A DNA stretch of 64,000 bases, from positions 1 through 64,000 of the forward strand of contig JBAMJV010000837.1 of the NCBI GenBank assembly GCA_037951105.1, in the 5' to 3' direction. The first letter of the stretch is position 1; each line of letters begins with the position of its first letter. Made by a program: the position numbers and the translations under genes. Positions 11,406-21,943 of this stretch are shown in pieces. The notes under the pieces are model-generated. The model did no database searches and was not told the origin of the DNA. It saw nothing but the letters and a program-made list of their open reading frames with translations. Origin of the DNA: Echinarachnius parma. Lineage: Eukaryota; Echinodermata; Echinoidea; Clypeasteroida; Echinarachniidae.

Positions 11406-11689
11406 AATACCAATATCTGATTGGATATCCATAATTACCCAGTCGATGTCGGCCCTCCCCAATGGCTGGGCTTGGACAGCATGTGACTTGGAAACAACAG
11501 TGCTGTCATTATTATAAACAACTCATGTGGGATATTGAGCGGGAGCGTTGGAGCTCGACCGGATTTTAGATTTCAAAAGAGGTTATTTACACAAAATGCC
11601 TGACAGACAAACGATGAATGATGCATTGTTTACTTTTTAAAAAACATTTGCAATACTAATAATCAAAAGCAAATATAGAACGAATACAC
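11406..11689 (+). other. 3' flank of copy B with degenerate TM7-like text
   Basis: After the stop, 'tccccaatggctgggctt' (11456-11473) and the following 'cagcatgtgacttgga' resemble the exon 3 text coding HWLGVVSMWLGY. It is an old partial duplicate of exon 3 and is no longer open. Confidence 0.6.
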
Positions 11690-12015
11690 AGGCTGTTTTC
11701 GCAAATCCTACGGAGGGATTCTAGTACGCTAATCTCAGCGGCGGGTCGCACCCAGTAAGAAAATATCCGCGTACCGTCGAAATCTACAACGGTAGTCGGC
11801 TGAATTAGCTTCGAGTGTAGAGCCAGTACGGAGCCGGAGCGGCGCGGTCAGCGAATTTGCGTTTCCCAAACCATTCAGCAACCATTCAGCAAATCCTTGT
11901 GAATTAGCGACTTGGTCAGAGACCACGCATACCCGAAATTTCCGACTTGTATAAATTCGAACATTTAGTCGAGTGCCGAAAGAATGACTATGACTAATAC
12001 AAAAAACATTGTCCC

Positions 12016-12078
12016 AAGGTAGGATTCGAACCAGGGATCTCTAGCGTATCAGTCTGACTCTCTATCCACGGAGCTATT
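12016..12078 (-). other. tRNA-like pseudogene or SINE head
   Basis: On the minus strand TAGCTCCGTGGATAGAG fits a Pol III A box and GGTTCGAATCC a B box at tRNA spacing. The anticodon stem is mispaired and the acceptor ends do not pair, so it is not a functional tRNA gene. Confidence 0.4.
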
Positions 12079-12124
12079 TCGATTTGCTTGGTTGGTGTTG
12101 GTTTTGGTTTTTAGGGGAATATAT

Positions 12125-12300
12125 ACCCTAACACTAACCCTAACCCTAACCCTAATGTTAGTGGCTATAGGTCAGATTTAGTGGTTAAAGGTCAGATTTA
12201 GTGGCTATAGGTCAGATTTAGTGACTTTAGGCCAGATTTAGTGGCTATAGGTCAGATTTAGTGGGTATAGGTCAGATTTAGTGGCTATAAGTCTATTTAT
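12125..12300. repeat. Telomere-like run followed by a 20-bp minisatellite
   Basis: Three to four copies of CCCTAA (12126-12155), the animal telomere repeat, run into about 6.5 copies of GTGGCTATAGGTCAGATTTA. It is too short to be a telomere and may be an interstitial telomere-like tract. Confidence 0.8.
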
Positions 12301-12988
12301 AACTCGAATTGAATACGCGCGCTTTGGTCTCCATTCAAGACGCCCGATTCCAAGTAACCGGGCATATCTAATGCGTTAGTGCCATAGCTGAATGGTTTGG
12401 GAAAAACAAATTCGCGCGCGGTCAGCCCATACTTCAATTGGTCAGCCGATCAGCGCGCTTGTTCTCTCGAGCAAGGACCCCCTCTCATCGTATCGATGCA
12501 CGTTTCCCGTATTCTTCACTGCGAAACTGCAAATAGTTCGAGACGTAGCTAGCGTACGGATACGGTCACAGCTGACTGATTCCTCCGTACTCAGTCCTTC
12601 CGTAGTCATTTGCGAAAACAGTCTAATCTTGAAAAGTGCACATTGAATGATAATAATGTCTAAACAAAAATGAAAAATATAAATATAAACTAAAGTGGTG
12701 ATGGGAGTTTCAGTGATGGGACCTGCAGAAATACCAACATGTCAATTGCAATATATATGTTCTCTTATCACATGACGTGTAAGTATAATTCGTTACAATT
12801 ACTTTAGGTATTACTATTATGTATTAGTTAGGTGCATTTAGGTATTACAAGCTTTGCTTCTGTTGTAAGTTCTCCATCATACCCGCGGGTAGTTTTGTTT
12901 TGCCTATGATTTTATATATGTTATTTAGATAAAGATGTTTTGATTACCTTGGCTGCATTCATCAGGTCAATACACGTTATTATACAAA

Positions 12989-13146
12989 TGATGCGCAGGT
13001 ATGAGTGGGTCGGTAGGAATTGTTTGCACAAGGTAACTATGGAACTGTTAAACCCACGAGGCGAAGCCGAGTGGGTTTAGACTAGTTTCCATAGTTACCG
13101 CGTGCAAACAATTCCACCGACCCACGAAATAAACTTGCGCATCATC
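12989..13146. repeat. Large hairpin (foldback), about 70-bp arms
   Basis: GATGCGCA, GTGGGTCGGTAGGAATTG and TTTGCAC return as complements at 13085-13146, with a short GC-rich centre (ccacgaggcgaagccgagtg). No coding capacity; probably a foldback DNA element. Confidence 0.8.
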
Positions 13147-13195
13147 TGTTTTATAGAATGGGCATTGTTACGCCCCCCAAAAAGTCAAAAAATTA

Positions 13196-13395
13196 AAAAT
13201 TAGAAAAATTACCGGATGCATGAAATAATTTTACCGGACGCATGAAATTTTTTACCGGACGCATGACATTTTTTACCGGACGCATGATTTTTTTACCGGA
13301 CGCATGAATTTTTTTACCGGACGCATGAAATTTTTACCGGACGCATGGAATTTTTACCGGACGCATGATTTTTTTACCGGACGCATGACTTTTCA
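13196..13395. repeat. Minisatellite, about 20-bp unit (TTTTACCGGACGCATGA)
   Basis: About ten units of 'ttttaccggacgcatgaa' with slight variation. It directly follows the hairpin and may belong to the same insertion. An open frame across part of it is a by-product. Confidence 0.9.
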
Positions 13396-14224
13396 TGCAT
13401 CCAGTACAATTAATTGTCTGCACAAATTTTGCTCTCAACCAATCAGATTGCAGGGATTTATCAACCTATTCTATAATTACTTTTGTTACACTTCCTTGTA
13501 TTTTATTTGTCAAACTATGATTTGGATATTAAATAAATACATGAAACAAAAGGCAAAACCGTAATACAAACTAAAAAGCGTACAAACTATTTTGGGACCG
13601 AAATATGTATTAGTCATAAATCATCATTACAATTAATGAATTGAACACAGAAGTATTGAGATGCGAAATTTACGGATTATTTTCATATTACAATGGTCGG
13701 TCCAATGTTCAAACAGACTTTTCATTCAAAACATGAGTATGATTGTTATGAATTGTAAACCCCTCCTCCTTCACGTTGAGGAAGTATGTTATCATGCGCT
13801 ATAGCTAAATAACATACAGCTATGTCAGTCGAAAAATATTGATTCATATTATAGCAACAACGATTTTACTTACTTATATTAAAACTGGACGTAACTAATT
13901 TAAGTGGAATTCATATTTGTATTAATTCACGGTGATTGAGGAAAGGACGCATGACGTACAAAAATATAATTATAGCCTGTACAAGGCTGGTTGTCTTGAT
14001 CTCCAGTACACCCAAGCCATACATCTTTTGAGAGCTGATCATTTTGGTAAGAAAAATATACGTGTTAATGCCAGAAAATGTCTTCACAGTTAGACAAATA
14101 AATCATATATTTTGATAAGCCACACAAGTTGTATCGGTAAACTTTTTGTTTTAGCACTAAGATACAGATGGTCTGGCATAATTTTATTGCGATCATAGTA
14201 TACTAAAGATCTCGACTAGTAACA

Positions 14225-14770
14225 TTAAAGGGGTAGTTTAGTTTTGGTAGAGAGGGCGCTGCACATCACAATTTTTTTGTGAGGTAATGAAAAACTGAGT
14301 GTCGAATTTGAGAGAACATGCAATTTTAATGGCAGAATAAACTTTATTTGGTCCGAATCGACCCAGAAACGGCTGAAATATCAATAAATATATCTGATCT
14401 CATAATTATTTGGGGCCCAAATAATTAGATGATTTTTTGAAAAAAAAATTTAAAAATGCTTGCACTTTTTCAAAATTTTTCAAAAGCCTTTTGTAAATAG
14501 TTGTTGATGATCTCGCTATTTAATCATCATATCAATAAAACATCACATGCATTATTTTGAATGAAAAATGGTTGAAACCAATGCCTTTTTATAAAGCGCC
14601 CTCTTGCGTTTTAATGGCTCTTTATGAATGATAACAGGCTTTTTACTTAGTCGTTTATAATTTTGTATACCTTTCGAGCATGGTGGAGTTATAACTATTA
14701 GTTTATAATGTTACTGTGCAGGTTTTGGCTACTTAAGTTCAGCCTTGCCAAAACTAAACTACCCCTTTAA
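14225..14770. mobile_element. TTAA MITE family alpha, 18 bp before the start of copy C
   Basis: Inverted ends AGGGGTAGTTTAGTTTTGG and the complement, flanked on both sides by TTAA. The 546-bp element has no open frame. It is nearly the same as the copy at 56286-56831. TTAA targets point to piggyBac or Kolobok-type transposases. It splits the conserved pre-start block of copy C from its ATG. Confidence 0.88.
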
Positions 14771-15731
14771 CATCAGTGCAGTGACAAATGATGGGGACAA
14801 TGACCACGTCAGTCACTACGATGACCAATATAGGCCTCTTGAGCAACAATCTCTCAATATCTAACGACAACCATGATCACCACGGCCTGAACTTCGATCA
14901 CGACCCGTGGTCAGCCGTCGCGGTCATCGAGGGAATCACTATCGTGGTCATCTTCGTCGGCGCGCTCTTCGCAAACCTGATGGCGTTGACGATGATTATG
15001 ATGGACAAACGATTGCGAAATAATCTCCACAACGTCATCATCAACCTGATCGTGATGGACCTCGGTATAACGATAACGAGTATGACTCCTTCCATCTGGT
15101 CGATCTACGACCACGGCGCGCTTCTCACCCACAACGAAGTCTTGTGTACGGTAAATAATCATAGTTTGCAATTATTGATAATATATTTCATAATAATTTG
15201 TTAAAGAAAGTTAAGACCTTGAAATTACCTTTCAAAGGACAAGCTGTTTTTACATATGCAGTCAGTATTGGCTTCATTGTGTGTGTGTTTTTTTTTTTAC
15301 GAGAAACGATCTGATTTTATAAAACCAGTCACTCTATTATATGCATTCTCACTTATAATTATCCAAGACCCAGTGTGACACGAATAAAGTAACGCATTCC
15401 TTTAACCTTCGACAACATGAATGTATCTGGGCTTCGCCACTCTGATGTCCAAAACTAATACAATTTTATCCCGATATAGGAAGGTTTTGCTCGAAAATGA
15501 CGTTATATTGCCCTAAAATTACATGAATTTAACATGAGTTTGGCCAAATATGGTAATTTTCACAACTCTCAAGGGGCTGCAACCACCAGCCCCCGCCTCC
15601 TACCATGTCTACTCCTATGAAATTAATTCAAAATGGAACAGCTTATTTTATATAAATTTATATTATGACGTCACAATGACAATCCATATCACTCAGCTGT
15701 ATTTGTTTTGTATTGAGCTCAACTTCAAACT

Positions 15732-16113
15732 GGACACGACTAGACCCACGAGTTCAGTACGCATTGGTACGAATTTGTCATGTGTATATGGCAAGCCGTT
15801 TTAACATTTATTCCTATTTCTTGATATTAAGAATTGAATTATTGATATAAAGAATGCATTTCTTGATATCAAGCATTACCAATGCTTAACAACAGTCAAG
15901 TATTTCTTGATATCAAGAATGCATTTCTTGATATCAAGATATCAATTCTTGATATCAAATCTTGATATCAAGCAATCAATACTTGATATCAAGAAATCAA
16001 TTTTTGTTATCAAGAAATCAATTCTTGATATCAAGAAATAGGAATAAATGTTAAAAACGGGTTGCCATAGATTCGTACCGATGCGTACTGCATGCGTGGG
16101 TCCAGTCGTGTCC
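15732..16113. repeat. Foldback element 1 with CTTGATATCAAG palindrome array
   Basis: Outer arms (GGACACGACT-GACCCACG and complement) lead to inner arms TATGGCAAGCCGTTTTAACA / complement. Between them lie about ten copies of the palindrome TTGATATCAA spaced by short A/T runs. It sits in intron 1 of copy C. The terminal TATGGCAAGCC is shared with the element at 48681-49023, whose core palindrome is different. Confidence 0.8.
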
Positions 16114-16850
16114 TGTGTGACCAGGCCTTTAAAGGGGAGCCAAACGCTGGCATTTTCGCTAATTAATACTGATAAGTGCATAATTCCTGTCACAAGTAGT
16201 CATATATACCTCAAGGGTATCACTAATTACATTGGAAAAAAAGTTTTTAAAACCACTTCTGTTATTACTGAGCACTGTAGGCTGCCATGTTTTCCAACTG
16301 TACCATAAACAACTTCATCTGACCTTGCACTAACAAAAGCGGGTAACGTAACCACTGGTATAGCAGCGAATTGAACAACAGCGGTTGCATAACCCGCTTT
16401 TGTTAGTGCACGCTCAGATGCATTTAGATGACGTTTTTAGCGGTAACGTTAGCAAACATGACAGCCTACAAAGGTCAGACAAATCAGTTTATATTGCCAT
16501 TAGTATTTTGTGCTTATTATTCAAGACTACAAGAGACAGGAATACTGCACTATTATCAGTAACAGCAAGCTAAAATGTGAACGTTTCATGCCCTTTTAAC
16601 GGTAAAGAGCAAAATTTGATATCAAATAACTTAGTGTTAATAGATGTTATCTTTTTTGTCGGGAACATCATGGAATGTTCCATAGGTTTTTGAAATGCTA
16701 TTTCGTAAAGACGTCCATCGACTACGTTTACATTGGTTTAGGGACTTATAATCTCCCCTTACTTTGTTCAAATACATCGGAAACATTCTGCGTGATTTTC
16801 AATCCACCAAATATATGCGGAAATTAATATTTGAGGGAGCACTGGGAAAT
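16114..16850. other. Intron 1 of copy C, no feature seen
   Basis: Unique-looking intron text. A short inverted pair around 'gcactaacaaaagcgggt' occurs at 16327-16345 and 16398-16413. The last part (16620-16800) matches the corresponding intron of copy D (29450-29600), with 'gtcgggaacatc'. Confidence 0.5.
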
Positions 16851-16854
16851 TGGT

Positions 16855-16871
16855 GTGTGTGAGCGTGTGTG

Positions 16872-16946
<75 letters not shown>

Positions 16947-17001
16947 GTGTGTGTGTGTGTGTGTGTGCGTGTGTGCGTGTGTGCGTGTGTGCGTGTGTGC
17001 G

Positions 17002-17056
<55 letters not shown>

Positions 17057-17062
17057 CTGTCT
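16855..17062. repeat. (GT)n microsatellite before exon 2 of copy C
   Basis: About 200 bp of GT/GC-GT repeats, ending 135 bp before the exon 2 acceptor. Open frames of CV or TH repeats across it are artefacts. Confidence 0.97.
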
Positions 17063-17470
17063 GTCTGTCTGTACTAATAGCAATAATCTTGTATTCAAGG
17101 TCCTTCAAGATAATCTCTAGAGTTACTTTGTATACATGTAATGCCAAGAATTAAGAATCATTCGTGACGAAGTTATAAAGTCTCTTCTTCCTACAGATTA
17201 ATGGACTCGGTGGATCTCTTTTCATCTTCGGTAACATCACGACCATTCTGGCCATCTCTCTGGACCGCTACCTCACCGCCCTTACACAAATGTCCTGTGG
17301 TAATTCCTGTGGTAACTGATTTTACCACACAAAATACCACAGGAATAAAAGTACCACAGGAATTTGTGTGGTAATGTCACTAGATTCTTGTGGTATATTT
17401 CAAGGGCTTGCTATGGTAATTTAGTATGTCCTGTGGTAATTGATGTTACCACACAAAATACGACAGGAAT

Positions 17471-17955
17471 ATTAAAGGGATCTAGTAACTTTGTTGACAT
17501 GTGCAAAAAGTGATGAAGGGTTGATGCAATGTATATTGTTGTTATATCATAATTGTCCACAGGGCATTGTGTGAAAATTTCAAGTCAAATGAATGTTGCA
17601 TAGCAAAGTAATGAGTGAAAATAGAAAGTGATATTCACTAATTAGTAACTCACTGCACTCACTTTGTACACAGAAGAAAAACTCGCCCGGAGTTTTTCTT
17701 AAAAACCTTTCCACTCGTTACAATTGAATATTATTTGTTAAAATATGTCCAGGGAGTAAATTTATCGTTTTACTAAAAACCATTGTGTTTAATAATATTT
17801 AATGACAATTTATTTAAATGAATCCATTTCTGTACCAATTTCATTGCACAAGGCCTCTGGATCACGGTGTGAATAAAAGTTCGAATCGTCCACAAAGAGT
17901 AAAGCAGATAATACTTGAGAAGCATTAGGAAAGTTATTCATGTATAAATCCGTTT
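17471..17955 (-). mobile_element. Beta-MITE half plus LINE RT fragment, copy 1
   Basis: Starts with the beta MITE end AAAGGGATCTAGTAACTTTG and continues on the minus strand into reverse transcriptase text (LYMNNFPNASQVL, ALLFVDDSNFYSHRD; the FVDD is the usual FADD site). The same chimera occurs at 20838-21310, so both came from one chimeric source. Confidence 0.75.
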
Positions 17956-18240
17956 GTCCTTCAGCAAGACACTTAATCCACATTGCTGCTCTCTCCCCAG
18001 GTGTATAAATGGGGACCTTGGTAGGAGTGGGACGTGTATGCAATTGTACTTGTATACAGTCAAGTGCGCGCAATATGGTTGCCAGAATGCATTGCTCCCA
18101 AGGGAGCAGAGAGTGCACGTTATGTGCGGATTGATTGTGAGTGTGTGTCCGATGACCGGGGTAATTAATAATGCAAAGCGCTTAGATATGATTATCAATC
18201 ATAATATAGGCGCTATATAAATCACAATTATTATTATTAT
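17955..18240 (+). repeat. SINE/LINE 3'-tail-like repeat ending in (ATT)n
   Basis: Ends in 'gcgctatataaatcacaa' followed by (TTA)n. Tails of this form are widespread in repeats of marine invertebrates. No open frame. Confidence 0.5.
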
Positions 18241-20453
18241 TGTGTGGTAATCATGTGGTAATTTGTGTGGTAATCGTGTGGTAACTGACGTTTGGAATTT
18301 TTCAACAACAAAAATCATAAAATATGACAAAATAATAAATTTGTGATAATCTATATTTATTTATGTGTTAATTTAATACTAATTATGAGTGTTTTATGTA
18401 AGAATTATCAAGAAAACCTTTGCCCCTCACGTTTTGTTACGATACGCATGTTTTGGTGTTGGTTTCAGTTTATTTCCTAACCATTATTTAATATACCTCA
18501 CATTTAGTATTTATATTAGCAATATACTATGTGTTCATTATGGAAATAATCCTACCTTGGCTAAGCCAAATTGCACTTAGGAAATCCAAAAGTAGACCAG
18601 TTAGAGTCAGAGTACAGTGAATGATCACACTGTGATCACCCTGTGATCAACTGATTTCCAACTGAGTTTGACTTCAATGCCAATAATTGGTATCCCATTC
18701 CGATCATATTTTCCAAGGGGTCCAAAAATACCACAGGAATACCACATAAATACCACATAAAATGACAAAATACCACAGGAATGTTGTGTGGTATATCCAA
18801 AAATACCACAGGAATCTCGCAGTTTTCCACAAATACCACAGGAATACCACATAAATACCACATAAAATGACAAAATGTTGTGTGGTAATGTCCTAAATTA
18901 CCACAGGAATGTGTAAATATTGTGTGGTAAATCCCCCCAAACCACAGGAATACCACAGGAATTCTCCTGTTTCCTGTGGTAATTTGGGACAAAATGTCCC
19001 AAATTACCACAGGAATGTGTAAATATTGTGTGGTAAATCCCCCAAAACCACAGGAATACCACAGGAATTCTCCTGTTTCCTGTGGTAATGTCCCAATTTA
19101 CCACAGGAATACCACAGGAACATTCCTGTGATAATGTGTGTGGTATGGTCTCAAATTACCACAGGAAAAAAACACATAAATACCACAGGAATACTGTGTG
19201 GTAACGTCCCAGCACACTACAGGAATACGACAGGAAATATTCGTGTGGTAATGTGTGTGATACCACAGGACATTTTTGTAAGGGCGTGTGCTGGTCAACC
19301 CGCTTCCCTCCCACCAAGCGCCGCACCATCGCTCTTATTGTCTTCTGCTGGGCTCTCCCGATCATCGATGTTATTCCTCCATCCTTCAAGATTCTATCTG
19401 AGTTAAGGTACCATGCGGACGCTCACCACTGCACCCCGGCCTGGGATGCATGTGTCTACTTTATCATCTGGTTCACTTTCATCTTCGGTATCACCGTCCC
19501 CGTCATGGTATTTTGCTACGTCAGCGTCATGCTGACAATCCGTCGCCAGGAGCTTCAGATGAAGTCCCATCAAGGTGCACTGAGCATGCGAGGAAACAAA
19601 CCCAGCGCCGTCACCACAGGAACGACGTCAGATAGTGGGGTTGGCAACATTTCAATGGACACGAGTATCAGCCGAACAGTGAACCTGACCGATGACCAGA
19701 GTGTTGAGCAATACGATATGCATGGCACCAGTGTAGAGACTGACCCCGTCAAAACAATTTCCGGAGCAACCGTAGATGATGTGTCAGATGATGCAAGTTA
19801 CCAACCATCTGGGTCAGATGATGCTGCACACGTCGTGACTGACCAACGCGCTGGACGGAAGGCTGAAGACCCTGCGAAGTCGACCGGGAAGACGGCCAAG
19901 TCCATTTGGAATAAGAAGAAGAGGGCGAAGAATGTTCTGGCCAAATTCAGAAAACTTAGCGTGGACAAACAGATAGCCATGACAGGTAAAGTAACAAGTT
20001 AAGACATTTCTCCGCTGAAAAGTACAATTTCGTTATTGAGTGTAATAAAGCAGATGTAAAGGATGTGAAAATGTTATTTATTTTGATCAAATGTGTACGC
20101 CAGGCGGTTAACCTTTATCAAGGTTAGTGCATAGTCAGGACTAAATGTCCGTGTCATGCATGTGATGAACGCACTGGTCGAGGTATGCATATTCTTACAA
20201 TTTAATTAACTTATGTGTTTGTGTTTCTTGCGCAGGGATTCTCTTGGTCCTGACTACGTTGGTCTGATGGGCACCATACTTCATCATCCACTCCTGCTTT
20301 CTTACCATCAACTCTCCCCACTGGCTGGGCGTGGTCAGTATGTGGCTAGGGTACACCATCTCCCTGCTTGATCCGCTCATCTATGCCTTCATGAATCGTC
20401 GCCTGTGCGCCAGGTACCGTTCTCTGATTGGCTGCCGGGACTGCGCCCGGTAA

Positions 20454-20837
20454 AATATCGATATCTGATTGGATATCAATATACCCCGTCGTTGTTGGCC
20501 CGCCCCAATGAATGGGCGTGGTCAGAATGTGACTAGGATACACCAGATAGTTGTCATTATATTCCACATACTAAAAAACTTGCTCTACGATTGGTCAAAA
20601 GTTAATCACGTGTCGAAAAATAGTTTCGCCCATCATTGATGGGAGAAGAAAAGTTCGTTACACTGTGTACTATTTCGGGTAAAAGTGCATTGCATTCACT
20701 ACTATCTTGGTGAAAGTGCGTTGCACTGTGTACTATCTTCAATTGTTCGCGCGCAAGTACGCGTGCGTGCGTGCGTTAGTGCGCAGATCGAAAGCTACGT
20801 AGCGCGCTGGTGTGCAACGTTTAAGAGCGACTATGCT
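20454..20837. other. 3' flank of copy C and an interspersed repeat
   Basis: Positions 20490-20550 resemble exon 3 text (gggcgtggtcagaatgtgac), the degenerate TM7 copy. The stretch 20570-20760 matches 32390-32610 in the opposite orientation ('ctacgattggtcaaaagtta', 'cccatcattgatgggagaag'). Confidence 0.6.
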
Positions 20838-21620
20838 TAAAGGGATCTAGTAACTTTGTTGACATGTGCAAAAAGTGATGAAAGGTTGATGCAATGTATA
20901 TTGTTGTTATCTCATATGTCCACAGGGTATTGTGTGAAAATTTCAAGTCAAATGGACATTGCATGACCAAGTAATGAGCGAAAATGCAAAGTGATATTTA
21001 CTAACTTACTGCACTCACTTTTCACACGATAAGAAAAACTCCCCCGGAGTTTTTCTTATAAACCTATCCACTCGTTACAATTTAATATTATTTGTTAAAA
21101 TATGTCCAGGGAGTAAATTTATCGTTTTACTAAAAACCATTGTGTTTAACAATATTTAATGACAATTTATTTAAATGAATCCATTTCTGTACCAATTTCA
21201 TTGCACAAGGCCTCTGGATCACGGTGTGAATAAAAGTTCGAATCGTCCACAAAGAGTAAAGCAGATAATACTTGAGAAGCATTAGGAAAGTCATTCATGT
21301 ATAAATCCATCTGTGGCTTGACTCATGCCCCAACAACGAATTGTTTTCTATTTTCTAAAAAACTCATAAACGAGTCCAACGCATGCCCACGTATTCCATA
21401 ATGATTTAACTTATATAATATTATATTATGATTTATCGCATCGAAGGCATTGGAAAGGTCCAAAAATATCCCAACTGTATGTAATTGATCATTTATGTAT
21501 TCAAATATGGAACATTTATGTATTAAAAAACAAAACATCCCTGAGTATTTTTCTTTGTGTAAAAAGTTAGTGCAATGAGTTAGCAAAATATACCAAGTTT
21601 CATTTTCGATCATTACTCCA
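20838..21620 (-). mobile_element. Beta-MITE half plus LINE RT fragment, copy 2
   Basis: Positions 20838-21310 repeat the chimera seen at 17471-17955. From 21320 the minus strand adds upstream RT text, IFLDLSNAFDAINHNIILYK and LNHYGIRG, which is the palm region of a CR1-type LINE. The segment that normally lies between ENRKQ and the FADD block is missing, so the copy has an internal deletion and is dead. Confidence 0.8.
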
Positions 21621-21639
21621 CAAACTCTATATAAAACTA

Positions 21640-21943
21640 AAGCAAATTAACTGGTAAAGTATATTTTTCTAGTTTACGGTGATTGAGGAAAGGACACACA
21701 ATTTTAATTAGCCTGTATAAGTCTAGATTTCTTGCCCTCTTTTGAAAGATGATCATGTCAGTACAAAGATATAGGTGATAATGCCAGAAAATTATCTTCA
21801 CAATCAAACAAATAAATCATAAGCCATATAAGATAAAGGTTCTCGCTCAACTTTTTCTAAAACACTAAGATACCGTTGGTCTGGCATAAGTGATCTATTG
21901 CGATCACGGTATTATACTAGGCATCTGTTAGACTACAACACGG
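21640..21943 (+). other. Duplicated upstream flank of receptor copy D
   Basis: Short version of the family flank ('ggtgattgaggaaaggac', 'aacactaagatacc'), ending in the conserved block CTATTGCGATCACGGTAT at 21895-21912. Confidence 0.6.
21895..21919 (+). promoter_or_regulatory. Conserved pre-start block (copy D)
   Basis: Same block as before copies A, B and E, with a small TAT insertion, 25 bp before the ATG. Confidence 0.4.

Larger units (their letters stand above)
11690..12624. mobile_element. DNA transposon remnant with AG(G/A)CTGTTTTCGCAAAT ends
   Basis: The ends are inverted repeats (AGGCTGTTTTCGCAAAT near 11690 and the complement of AGACTGTTTTCGCAAAT ending at 12624). Deeper inverted blocks exist at 11850-11890 and 12388-12425 (GCTGAATGGTTTGGGAAA). 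No transposase is seen and no clear target duplication was found. Inside lie a tRNA-like piece, a telomere-like run and a 20-bp minisatellite. Confidence 0.55.
12660..14224 (+). other. Duplicated upstream flank of receptor copy C, with insertions
   Basis: Blocks 12720-12985 and 13490-14205 match the flanks of A and B, for example the 'ttataattactttagg'-like text and the block before the start. A hairpin and a minisatellite (12989-13400) interrupt it. The pre-start block TTATTGCGATCATAGTATAC sits at 14184-14205. Confidence 0.65.
17279..19284. mobile_element. 2-kb non-autonomous DNA transposon inside exon 2 of copy C
   Basis: The ends are inverted repeats, CCCTTACACAAATGTCCTGT against the complement of CCCTTACAAAAATGTCCTGT. 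The exon bases CG are doubled at the junctions (17277-17278 and 19285-19286), a 2-bp target duplication. Both flanks are filled with copies of 'taccacaggaat' in either orientation (17285-17470, 18245-18300, 18720-19270). The core carries foreign pieces: half of a beta MITE, a LINE fragment and a SINE-like tail. No transposase is present. The superfamily is unknown. Confidence 0.85.
14788..20453 (+). pseudogene. Receptor copy C: disrupted class A GPCR
   Basis: Exons are at 14788-15150, 17197-19985 and 20236-20453, with the family's splice sites. Exon 2 is cut after the codons for DRYLT by a 2006-bp transposon (17279-19284); without it the exon keeps its frame, so the insertion came before much decay. 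In exon 3 the Cys codon of the CWxP motif is TGA (around 20265). Exon 1 lacks one codon in TM2 (HNVIINL where others have HNVLILNL) and has a Pro in the TM2 tail (SMTPSIW). The N-terminus keeps a glycosylation site (Asn21-Leu-Ser). Of this copy only the exon 1 part could still be read as receptor text. It was probably lost recently, as most of the sequence is still close to B and D. Confidence 0.88.

Noticed and set aside
12016-12078. Functional tRNA gene
   Set aside because: A and B boxes are present, but the anticodon and acceptor stems do not pair.
16799-17154. Several 75-107-codon frames reading (CV)n or (TH)n
   Set aside because: They are the (GT)n microsatellite read in different frames.
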